14,949 nt of DNA from DATAFO01 sp046728935. GTDB taxonomy: Bacteria > Actinomycetota > Thermoleophilia > Solirubrobacterales > 70-9. Location of the stretch: NCBI GenBank assembly GCA_046728935.1, contig JBKPFS010000160.1, forward strand, positions 1 to 14,949, given 5' to 3'. Both the position numbers and the translations under genes were made by a program. Positions 6,487 through 12,791 of this stretch are shown one piece after another. Within the stretch, counting starts at the first letter, position 1. Each line of letters starts with the position of its first letter. The notes under the pieces were generated by a model that saw only the letters and a list, made by a program, of their open reading frames with translations, was not told the origin of the DNA and searched no databases.

Positions 6487-6771
6487 TCACCAGCGCTGGT
6501 CGTCCCTTCCGGGGCGGCGCAGCGGGACGGCGGGGATCGCCGCCGTGGTCACTCGCTGACGGCGCGGGAGCCGGCTGAACCCCGCGCGCGCGTCCCTGAT
6601 CCAGCTCCACAGGGCCGGCAGGGCGACCAGCGCACCCGCGACGCCGTAGGGCCACCAGATGAAGATCCCCGCGAGCACGGCGGCGAGCCCGAAGGCGATC
6701 AGGGCGGGCGCCCACGAGGGCTCCGGGAGGTAGATCAGCTCCGTGGGCTCGCCGGCGCCGCGGTCGGCCAT
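6487..6771 (-). CDS. Small two-helix protein, cytochrome oxidase subunit IV-like
   Basis: The 94-residue product has a short polar N-terminus, then LPEPSWAPALIAFGLAAVLA (about residues 15-34) and a second hydrophobic segment WPYGVAGALVALPALWSWI, giving two transmembrane helices and a basic C-terminal tail. The LPxPSxxP entry into the helix pair resembles the end of actinobacterial oxidase subunit IV and of subunit I/III fusions. As the last gene of the cta operon it is probably an accessory subunit of the oxidase or of its ligand-free paralogue. GGGGAG lies nine bases before the ATG. Assignment to CtaF itself is tentative because the length is short and similarity is local. Confidence 0.6.
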   Translation of the reverse strand: MADRGAGEPTELIYLPEPSWAPALIAFGLAAVLAGIFIWWPYGVAGALVALPALWSWIRDARAGFSRLPRRQRVTTAAIPAVPLRRPGRDDQRW

Positions 6772-6805
6772 CAGCGCTCGCTCCCCTGATCAGCGATCGC
6801 GGCCA

Positions 6806-6916
6806 TCAGCCGATGTAGAGGATCGCGGCGAAGAAGGCGAGCCCGAACATGCCGACCGCGATCGAGGCGGCGACCAGCGCCGACTTCAGGTTCGCGGCTG
6901 CGCGCTCCCGATCCAT
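6806..6916 (-). CDS. 36-residue single-helix protein in the cta operon
   Basis: ATG at 6916 to TGA at 6806 encodes MDRERAAANLKSALVAASIA then VGMFGLAFFAAILYIG. A charged N-terminus is followed by one membrane helix ending at the C-terminus. It sits 13 bp after ctaB and 34 bp before the subunit IV-like gene, so it is embedded in the operon. Size and layout recall the tiny IIa subunit of ba3-type oxidases, but this is an analogy, not a recognised match. No clear Shine-Dalgarno is visible; coupling to ctaB translation would explain that. Its codons are GC-ending like its neighbours, supporting a real gene. Confidence 0.6.
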   Translation of the reverse strand: MDRERAAANLKSALVAASIAVGMFGLAFFAAILYIG

Positions 6917-6929
6917 GGCGGCGTTTCTA

Positions 6930-7889
6930 TCAGATGGCGAGCACGCGGTCGACGGCGATCACTCCGAAGAGCAGCGCCAGGTAGGCGAGGGAGGCGAGGT
7001 AGAGGCGAAGCGCGGCGCGGCGCGACGGCCGCCGCCGAAGCTCGAGCGCGAGGGCGGTGAACGCGGCCCCGAGCACCGCGGCCCCCGCCAGGTAGGCGGC
7101 GTCGAGGAAGCCGGTGAGCACCGGCAGCAGCGTGAACGCGACCAGGACCAACGTGTAGAGGACGATCTGGCGCCGGGTCTCCTCCTCGCCGGCCACGACC
7201 GGGAGCATCGGCACGCCCGTACGGGCGTAGTCGTCCTTGATCAATAGCGACAGGGCCCAGAAGTGGGGAGGCGTCCAGAGGAAGACGATGCCGAAGAGGT
7301 AGAGCGCCTCCGGGGCCAGGCCGCCTGTGGCGGCCGCCCAGCCGACGAGCGGCGGGATCGCCCCGGCCGCGCCGCCGATGACGATGTTCTGCGGCGTCAG
7401 CGGCTTCAGCCACACCGTGTAGACGAACACGTACCCGAGCAGCCCGCAGAGCGCGAGCGCCGAGGCGAGCACGTTCACGGTCACCGCCAGCTGAACCGTC
7501 GCGAGGACACCGAGCGCCACACCGAACCAGAGGCCGTGACGCGGCTCGATCCGCCCGGAGACGAGGGGGCGCCCCCGCGTGCGGGCCATGCGCGCGTCGC
7601 GGTCGCGGTCGAGGTAGTGATTGATCGCCCCGGCGCCTCCGGCCGCGAGGTAGCCCCCGAGCATCGTCCAGAGGATCGTCTCGAGGCCCAGCCCGGAGGG
7701 CACGGCGGCGATCATCGCCGCCACCGTGGTCACGAGCAGGAGGGCGATGATGCGCGGCTTGGTCAGCGCCAGGTAGTCGCGCAGGATCGCCGCGAGCGGT
7801 CGCCGACCAACGCGCACCACGGCCACCTGCGCGCCCGGCTCGATGCCGTGGCGCTCGACCGGAGTGGTTGTCGTCGTCGCGCTCTCCAA
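6930..7889 (-). CDS. ctaB: Protohaem IX farnesyltransferase (haem O synthase)
   Basis: The 319-residue membrane protein of the UbiA superfamily attaches a farnesyl chain to haem b, making haem O. The first Asp-rich prenyl-diphosphate motif NHYLDRDRDARMART (residues 90-104) and the family signature YTVWLKPLTPQNIVIGG (157-173) are intact, followed by the second Asp motif KDDYARTGVPMLP (218-230). About nine helices are expected and length is normal. The start is a TTG at 7889; AAGG from the ctaA stop region serves as ribosome binding site, so the two genes are probably translated together. It lies between ctaA and the 36-residue gene. All catalytic residues I know are present. Confidence 0.95.
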   Translation of the reverse strand: MESATTTTTPVERHGIEPGAQVAVVRVGRRPLAAILRDYLALTKPRIIALLLVTTVAAMIAAVPSGLGLETILWTMLGGYLAAGGAGAINHYLDRDRDARMARTRGRPLVSGRIEPRHGLWFGVALGVLATVQLAVTVNVLASALALCGLLGYVFVYTVWLKPLTPQNIVIGGAAGAIPPLVGWAAATGGLAPEALYLFGIVFLWTPPHFWALSLLIKDDYARTGVPMLPVVAGEEETRRQIVLYTLVLVAFTLLPVLTGFLDAAYLAGAAVLGAAFTALALELRRRPSRRAALRLYLASLAYLALLFGVIAVDRVLAI

Positions 7890-7898
7890 AGCCTCGCC

Positions 7899-8921
7899 TT
7901 ATGCAGCCGCCGTCCCCGCCGCCTCGGGGCGATGCACCGTATCGGGGAGGGGCCTGGAGGCGTGAAGCAGCGTCGCCCCCGCGTACACGACGGTGCCCCA
8001 GAGCACCGTCCCGAGCGTGAGGTGGGCCAGGATCAGGCCGGCGTGCTTGCCGGCCCAGACGTTCGCCGCGCCGAGCAGCACCTGGCCGAAGAGCACCAGC
8101 GCGGCGAGCCAGAAGGCCCGGCTCGGAGCCCGTCTCAAGAGCGCCAGGGCCGCCATCGCGAGCACCGAGATCGCCGCCAGGTACATGAACAGGCGGTGAA
8201 CGAGCTGGATGTCGACGAGGCGGGCCTGGCCGAAGGGCATGAATCCGCCGTTGCAGCCCGGGAACTGCTCGCCGCAGGCGACGTGGGCCTGGCCGACGAC
8301 CGGCTCGCCCGGCGTGCCCTCCTTCTCGGTGCCCGCCACGTACCCGCCGGCGACGATCGTCGCCAGGACGAGCGCCGAAGCCAGCGCCGTCACCGGCCGC
8401 AGGCCGCGCACGCGCTCAGCGGCGGGCGCGGCGGCGCGCGGGTCGGCGGCGCACCGGAGAACCACCAGCAGCCCAAGGAGCAGCATCGCGAGCCCCAGGT
8501 GCGCGGCGACGAGCGCCTCGTGCAGCCCCTCCTCCACGGTGAGCCCGCCCAGGGTGGCCTGGGCGAGGACGAGAACGCCGGCGCCGATCGAGCCGCGGAC
8601 GAGCCACGGGTGCTCACGCAGACGCCTCAGCGCCTGCCAGCAGAGCGCCGCGATCAGGATCGTGACGATGCCGGCCGCGACGCGGTGGGCGAACTCGATT
8701 CCTGACTCCGCCGACGCCGCGGGCAACAGGCCGCCCTCGCACAGCGGCCACCCGTGGGTTCCGCTCCCGGCGGCGCCGCATCCCAATCCGGAGTCCGAGA
8801 CCCGGACCACGCCCCCGATAAGGATCAGGGCGAAGGTGGCGACGACGGTCAGGCCGGCGAGACGGCGAAAGCGGGTCAACTCATCCGCCTCGCCGCGCGG
8901 AGCGACTGGACGACTAAGCAT
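7899..8921 (-). CDS. ctaA: Haem A synthase (COX15/CtaA)
   Basis: The 340-residue, eight-helix protein oxidises the haem O methyl group to haem A. All conserved residues are visible: Glu76 and His79 in EFAHR, His141 in VAAHLGLA, His242 in VHRLF and His300 in LAHLTLG. The two extracytoplasmic cysteine pairs (48/61 and 216/223) characteristic of the cysteine-containing CtaA class are also present. Start ATG at 8921 lies five bases past the stop of the ctaD-like gene and the stop lies nine bases before ctaB, so it is tightly packed in the operon. The enzyme looks functional, which contrasts with the loss of haem ligands in the oxidase subunit next to it. Confidence 0.95.
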   Translation of the reverse strand: MLSRPVAPRGEADELTRFRRLAGLTVVATFALILIGGVVRVSDSGLGCGAAGSGTHGWPLCEGGLLPAASAESGIEFAHRVAAGIVTILIAALCWQALRRLREHPWLVRGSIGAGVLVLAQATLGGLTVEEGLHEALVAAHLGLAMLLLGLLVVLRCAADPRAAAPAAERVRGLRPVTALASALVLATIVAGGYVAGTEKEGTPGEPVVGQAHVACGEQFPGCNGGFMPFGQARLVDIQLVHRLFMYLAAISVLAMAALALLRRAPSRAFWLAALVLFGQVLLGAANVWAGKHAGLILAHLTLGTVLWGTVVYAGATLLHASRPLPDTVHRPEAAGTAAA

Positions 8922-8926
8922 CCCGG

Positions 8927-10762
8927 TCAGGCTACCGACGGGCTATCGCCCTCGTCCTCGGCGGGATCGGCGTCGGCCGCTGCCGGCGATGAGGCGTCGC
9001 CCCCCGGCTCGGCCCTGGCCACTGACTGGGGGTCGCCCCCCGGCTCGGCCGCGGCCACCGCCGCGGGCTCCGGTTCAGGTGCGGCAACGCGCTCGAGCGG
9101 GGGAGGCGGCGTGAACTCGTCACTTCGCTGCTTCACCGCATCGCGGATGTCGTGCATCGGCTCCGGGCTGCGGACGTCGGGGACGGCGTCGAAGTTGTGC
9201 GGGGGCGGGGGCGAGAGGGCGAACCACTCGAGCGTCGCCCCGCCCCACGGGTCGTGGCCGGCCTCGCGCCCGTTGCCGTAGCTGTAGGCCGCGTTGCCGA
9301 GCGCGACCAGGATGCCCGCGCAGAGGACGAACGCGCCCACGGAGGCGACCAGGTTGTAGCCGTTGACGCCCGCGTCGTCGAAGTACTTGTAGACGTCGAC
9401 CGGCTGGCCCTCGAGGCCGGCGAGGAACATCGGGATCGCGTACAGGTGGACGCCGACGAGCATCGCCACGAGCGCGGCCTTGCCCACCCCCTCGCCGAGC
9501 AGTCGGCCGGTGAGCTTGGGGAACCAGTAATGGAGCGCGGCGAAGCCGCCCATCACCGCGCCTCCCACGAGGACGTAGATCGTGGCGGCCTGAGCCGCCG
9601 TGGTGTTGTCGAGCAGCCAGCCGACGGGGATCACCGAGTAGGCGAGCTCGGCGATGAGGCCGCACGCCATGGTGCTGACCGCGACGATGGCGTAGACCGG
9701 CGCCGCCCGCAGGTGCAGCGCGCCGCCCCACAGCGTCGCGATCCAGACGTAGAGAAGGGTCCCCACCGGGACCGCGAGCGCGACCGCGAATACCATCGCC
9801 ATGATCGTCCAGCCCTCGGGGATCGGGGCCTCGTACATGCTCTGCATCCACGCCAGCGGGGTGAGCACGGCGATCGCCACCAGCGACGCGGTCGTCGCCC
9901 GGAGGCTGAACAGCGGCTTGCCCGAGAACACCGGCAGGATCTCCGAGATCACCCCGGCGGCGATGACGAAGACGATCGCGTAGGCGGAGGTGAAGAAGAT
10001 CGTCGCCAGGTGCTCGTAGAGCATCGGGGCACCGCCCTCGCCCGGGTCGAAGAAGACGCCGTCGAAGTTGCGGTCGATGAACAGCATCACGAGCGCGGCG
10101 AGCATCGCCGGGCCTGCGACCAGCAGGACGTAGCTCGATGTCGTGGCCGCCCAGCCGAAGGGCGGCATCCGGCGCCAGGCGAGGCCGGGGGCCCGCATCC
10201 GGTTGACGGTCGTGATCACGTTGATCGCGAAGAGCACGAAGCCGAGGGTGGCGAGGCCGACCCCGGCAATCCAGGCGTCGACGCCGTGCGAGGGCGAGAA
10301 CACGGTGTCCGAGAGCGGGGGCAGCGAGGCGAGGCCGGCCTCGGGCACCGTGTAGAGGAAGCTCCCGTAGATCGTCACCGCGCCGGCGGCGTAGAGCCAG
10401 TACGAGAACAGGTTGAGGCGCGGGAGGGCGACGCTCCGGGCCCCGATCTGCAACGGCACCACGTACGAGATCAGGCCCGAGGCGAGTGGAATCGCGACGA
10501 GGACCACCGCCGTGATCTCGGCGGCCGAGAGGATGCGGTTGAAGATCTCCGGCGAGATGATCGTGCTCTCCGGGACGATCAGCTGGACCCGGACGAGGAC
10601 GAACTCCACCGCGAGCGCGGCCAGGAACGACAGCGCCGTGCCGACGTAGAGCAGCCCGACCGACTTGTGGTCCGCGCTCGTCACGCGCTCGACCCAGGCG
10701 CGGCGCCCCGCGGGGACGCCGGGGGTGACGATCTCGGGCCGCGCTGGCGCGAGCGTGCTCAT
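8927..10762 (-). CDS. ctaD: Cytochrome oxidase subunit I homologue lacking all haem and CuB ligands
   Basis: The 611-residue product is plainly subunit I by framework: VTSADHKSVGLLYV, YVVPLQIGAR, LPRLNLFSYWLY, NRMRAPG, GVISEILPVFSGKP, WIATLWGG, HYWFPKLTGR and DPWGGATLEW all align with the family without gaps. Yet every metal ligand is replaced: haem a His to Ala81 and Ile395, haem a3 His to Ala393, CuB His to Thr258, Gln307 and Ser308. HPEVY reads TSAYA, so the cross-linked Tyr and the proton-gating Glu are gone, and the K-channel Lys is Leu336. About 12 helices remain, plus a ~90-residue acidic, Pro-rich tail. It overlaps ctaC by ATGA. The frame is unbroken, arguing for selection. It cannot work as an oxidase as known; the role is unknown. 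Confidence 0.93.
   Translation of the reverse strand: MSTLAPARPEIVTPGVPAGRRAWVERVTSADHKSVGLLYVGTALSFLAALAVEFVLVRVQLIVPESTIISPEIFNRILSAAEITAVVLVAIPLASGLISYVVPLQIGARSVALPRLNLFSYWLYAAGAVTIYGSFLYTVPEAGLASLPPLSDTVFSPSHGVDAWIAGVGLATLGFVLFAINVITTVNRMRAPGLAWRRMPPFGWAATTSSYVLLVAGPAMLAALVMLFIDRNFDGVFFDPGEGGAPMLYEHLATIFFTSAYAIVFVIAAGVISEILPVFSGKPLFSLRATTASLVAIAVLTPLAWMQSMYEAPIPEGWTIMAMVFAVALAVPVGTLLYVWIATLWGGALHLRAAPVYAIVAVSTMACGLIAELAYSVIPVGWLLDNTTAAQAATIYVLVGGAVMGGFAALHYWFPKLTGRLLGEGVGKAALVAMLVGVHLYAIPMFLAGLEGQPVDVYKYFDDAGVNGYNLVASVGAFVLCAGILVALGNAAYSYGNGREAGHDPWGGATLEWFALSPPPPHNFDAVPDVRSPEPMHDIRDAVKQRSDEFTPPPPLERVAAPEPEPAAVAAAEPGGDPQSVARAEPGGDASSPAAADADPAEDEGDSPSVA
8996..9050 (-). repeat. Two 19-bp direct repeats in the subunit I tail
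   Basis: GTCGCCCCCCGGCTCGGCC occurs at 8996-9014 and 9032-9050, exactly 36 bp apart, and encodes the repeated AEPGGD in the acidic tail. The region is low-complexity (Ala, Glu, Pro, Asp) and likely disordered. Repeat number may vary between strains. Confidence 0.8.
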
Positions 10763-11670
10763 TGCTCCGGCTCCGCGGCCGCCGCTTGCGCCGCCGTCTG
10801 TGCGGCGGCCAGGTCATCGTGAAGCCGATCGACGTAGGCCTGGTACTCGGGCACGCTGACGACGTTCACCCAGGCGCGCATCGCGGGGTAGGCCGTGCCG
10901 TCAAAGATCGTCGAGCGCCCCGGGTAGACGCCCTCCTCGTCGGCCTTGAACCAGGTCTGGGCGATGTCGCCCGGCGTCGCCTGGACCTGGCCGCCGAGGC
11001 TCGGCACCCACCAGCTGTGGAGCACGTCGGTGGAGTCGATGTTGAGGATCACCGCGGTGTCGACGGGGACCACCAGCTCGCCGTAGGAGAAAAGCGGATT
11101 GGTGCTCGGGTCGTGCCCGGGGTACTCGAAGCGCCACAGCCACTGCTGGGCGATCGCGCTGATCTGGAGCGGCGTCGTCTCCGCCGGCTCCTCGCCGGGG
11201 ACCGCCTCACCCGGCGCCGACTCCTCCCCCTCGAGCGCCGTCAACGGCGGCACGCCCTTGAGCCCCACCTGCGCCGCCGCGGAGGCGTGCAATCCGTTGG
11301 GGCCGGTGGACTCGATGTCGCGCACGTTGGAGGTCATGACGATTCCGAACACGAGCACGGCGATCGCGATCAGCGAGAGCCCGGCCAGCGCCGGCCGTAG
11401 CGCGCCGCGCCCGGCCGCGAAGCGGGAGGGCCCGCGACCGCGCTCCGCGCGGAAGCGGATCACGGCGCCGATCAGCGCCGCCTGCACCACCAGCAGCAGC
11501 GCGACGGTCAACACCAGCATCACCCAGTAAGAGGTGTCGATGTCCTCCGCGTTGGGGGAGTGGGGAGTCTGGGGGGAGACCGAGACCGCCTGCGCCGGGC
11601 CGGCGAGTGCGAGCACCGCGATCAGGGCGCCTGCGAGAGCGACGAGGTATCTGCCGGGGCGGGCGGCCAA
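10759..11670 (-). CDS. ctaC: Cytochrome oxidase subunit II homologue lacking the CuA site
   Basis: The 303-residue product has a signal peptide ending PAQA (about residue 28), two helices (about 47-73 and 93-113), an acidic Pro-rich linker (~140-166) and a cupredoxin domain. The electron-entry aromatic patch QWLWRFEYP (176-184) and DVLHSWWVP with His218 are kept. The CuA loop, normally CAEFCGxxHxxM, reads STIFDGTAYPAM (253-264): both Cys, the Glu and the second His are replaced, leaving His218 and Met264, so CuA cannot form. Quinol-oxidase subunits also lack CuA, but here the partner subunit I lacks haem ligands too. Start is a TTG at 11670 with a -10-like TAGAAT nine bases upstream. It is the first gene of the operon. 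Confidence 0.92.
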   Translation of the reverse strand: MAARPGRYLVALAGALIAVLALAGPAQAVSVSPQTPHSPNAEDIDTSYWVMLVLTVALLLVVQAALIGAVIRFRAERGRGPSRFAAGRGALRPALAGLSLIAIAVLVFGIVMTSNVRDIESTGPNGLHASAAAQVGLKGVPPLTALEGEESAPGEAVPGEEPAETTPLQISAIAQQWLWRFEYPGHDPSTNPLFSYGELVVPVDTAVILNIDSTDVLHSWWVPSLGGQVQATPGDIAQTWFKADEEGVYPGRSTIFDGTAYPAMRAWVNVVSVPEYQAYVDRLHDDLAAAQTAAQAAAAEPEQ

Positions 11671-11679
11671 CGCGCGGGC

Positions 11680-11685
11680 ATTCTA
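11680..11685 (-). promoter_or_regulatory. -10-like box of the cta operon
   Basis: On the minus strand TAGAAT lies nine bases before the TTG start of the ctaC-like gene, with no ribosome binding site between. This suggests a leaderless or nearly leaderless transcript. No clear -35 box is seen. The arrangement mirrors that of the divergent gene at 11740. Confidence 0.45.
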
Positions 11686-11724
11686 ATCGCGTCTGGGTGG
11701 CCTAACTCCTCCCCGGGAGCTTCC

Positions 11725-11730
11725 TATACT
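11725..11730 (+). promoter_or_regulatory. -10-like box of the PAP2 gene
   Basis: TATACT lies nine bases before a TTG at 11740 with no ribosome binding site in the spacer. This is consistent with leaderless translation starting at that TTG. No convincing -35 element is present. Confidence 0.45.
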
Positions 11731-11739
11731 CGCGCCGCC

Positions 11740-12738
11740 TTGCGCCCGGGACGAAAACGGTCGCCGCCCGCGCTTCGCACCGCGGTGCGTATGGCGGCCG
11801 CGGGCGCGGTCGCCGCCGCCGTCGTCACGCCCCTGGTTCGACGCCGCCTTCGGATCCCGGCCCCGGTCACGATCGCCGCGCTCGCCGCCGGGCCGCCGGC
11901 CCTGGCGGTGCTGCGCCCGCGCACCCGCGCGCGCGACGCGGCGATGTTCGCGCTCCAGATGTGGGGGTTCACGATGGCGCACGAGCTCCCGTATGACGAT
12001 CCCGAGGGCCTGCGCCGGCGGCTGCGGGTCCGGTATCCGATCGCCTGCGACCGCCTCCTCGGCCTCGGCGAGCTGCCGAACATGCGCCTCCAGCGCGCGC
12101 TTGGCCGGCCGGGCGAGGTGACCCCGCTCGATCGATTCCTGTCCGTGGTCCACTGGACTTGGTTCGCGCAGCCGCACCTGGCGCTGCTCTACGTGCAGGC
12201 GCGCCACAACGACCGCTTTCCGCGGGCGGCGCGCCAGATGGCGACCGTGTACGACCTCGGCTGTGCCCTGTACTTCGCCGTCCCCACTGCGCCGCCCTGG
12301 TGGGCGGCCGACCGGGGCGAGATCCCCCGAAGCCTGGAGCGCGTGCCCGCGGCGGTCGCCGAGGAGGACGCACCCGCTGTGCGGCGGCTGATGGTCGACG
12401 TCGGCGAGCGCTTCTGGGGCCGGGCCTGGCCGACCCTCTACGACTCGCTCGGCGGCAACCCGTGGGCGGCGATGCCATCGCTCCACTTCGCCACCTCGCT
12501 GATGGCCGCGCTGTTGCTCGCGGAGGTCGGGCCGCTCGCGGGCGCGGTGGGCTCGGCGTACGCGGCCACGCTCGGCCTGGCGCTCGTCTACCTCGGCGAG
12601 CATTACCTCATCGATCTGCTCGCGGGAGCGGCGCTGGTCGCGCTGGTCCGAAGGGGCGAGTCGCTGGGTGAGCCCCTCGTGCTGCGTGCGAGCGCGGCCA
12701 TCCAGCGCCTCGAACGGATCGCCAACCAGGGCGGCTAA
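11740..12738 (+). CDS. PAP2-type membrane phosphatase/phosphotransferase
   Basis: The 332-residue membrane protein carries the second and third parts of the PAP2 signature: MPSLHFATS with catalytic-region His249, and YLGEHYLIDLLAG with His288 and Asp292. Upstream, AVPTAPPWW is typical of the PAP2_3 branch (inositol phosphotransferase/Aur1-like) that handles lipid phosphates at the outer face. The N-terminal region (MWGFTMAHELPYDDPEGL, RYPIACDRLLGLGELP) is also conserved in actinobacterial members as I recall them. The start is chosen at TTG 11740 because of the -10-like box nine bases upstream; GTG 11785 or ATG 11791 are alternatives. It is divergent from the cta operon and followed 53 bp later by a flippase-like gene, hinting at a lipid-related pair. 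The substrate is unknown. Confidence 0.78.
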   Translation: MRPGRKRSPPALRTAVRMAAAGAVAAAVVTPLVRRRLRIPAPVTIAALAAGPPALAVLRPRTRARDAAMFALQMWGFTMAHELPYDDPEGLRRRLRVRYPIACDRLLGLGELPNMRLQRALGRPGEVTPLDRFLSVVHWTWFAQPHLALLYVQARHNDRFPRAARQMATVYDLGCALYFAVPTAPPWWAADRGEIPRSLERVPAAVAEEDAPAVRRLMVDVGERFWGRAWPTLYDSLGGNPWAAMPSLHFATSLMAALLLAEVGPLAGAVGSAYAATLGLALVYLGEHYLIDLLAGAALVALVRRGESLGEPLVLRASAAIQRLERIANQGG

Positions 12739-12791
12739 CAAGCGGCGACGCCGGCTGCCCGCCCGCCGGGCGTGGCAGGATAAGGCGTTAG

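Noticed and set aside
7263..9114. Plus-strand open frames opposite ctaA and ctaB
   Set aside because: Low-complexity antisense shadows; the opposite strand carries clear enzyme motifs.
9120..10822. Long open frames of about 560 codons on both strands over the subunit I gene
   Set aside because: Extremely Arg/Gly/Asp-rich shadows of the real ctaD-like frame, without hydrophobic or family patterns.
10759..11670. Reading the operon as a quinol oxidase, which would explain loss of CuA
   Set aside because: Quinol oxidases still need the haem and CuB histidines in subunit I, and here all six are absent; ctaA is also unnecessary for a bo-type enzyme.
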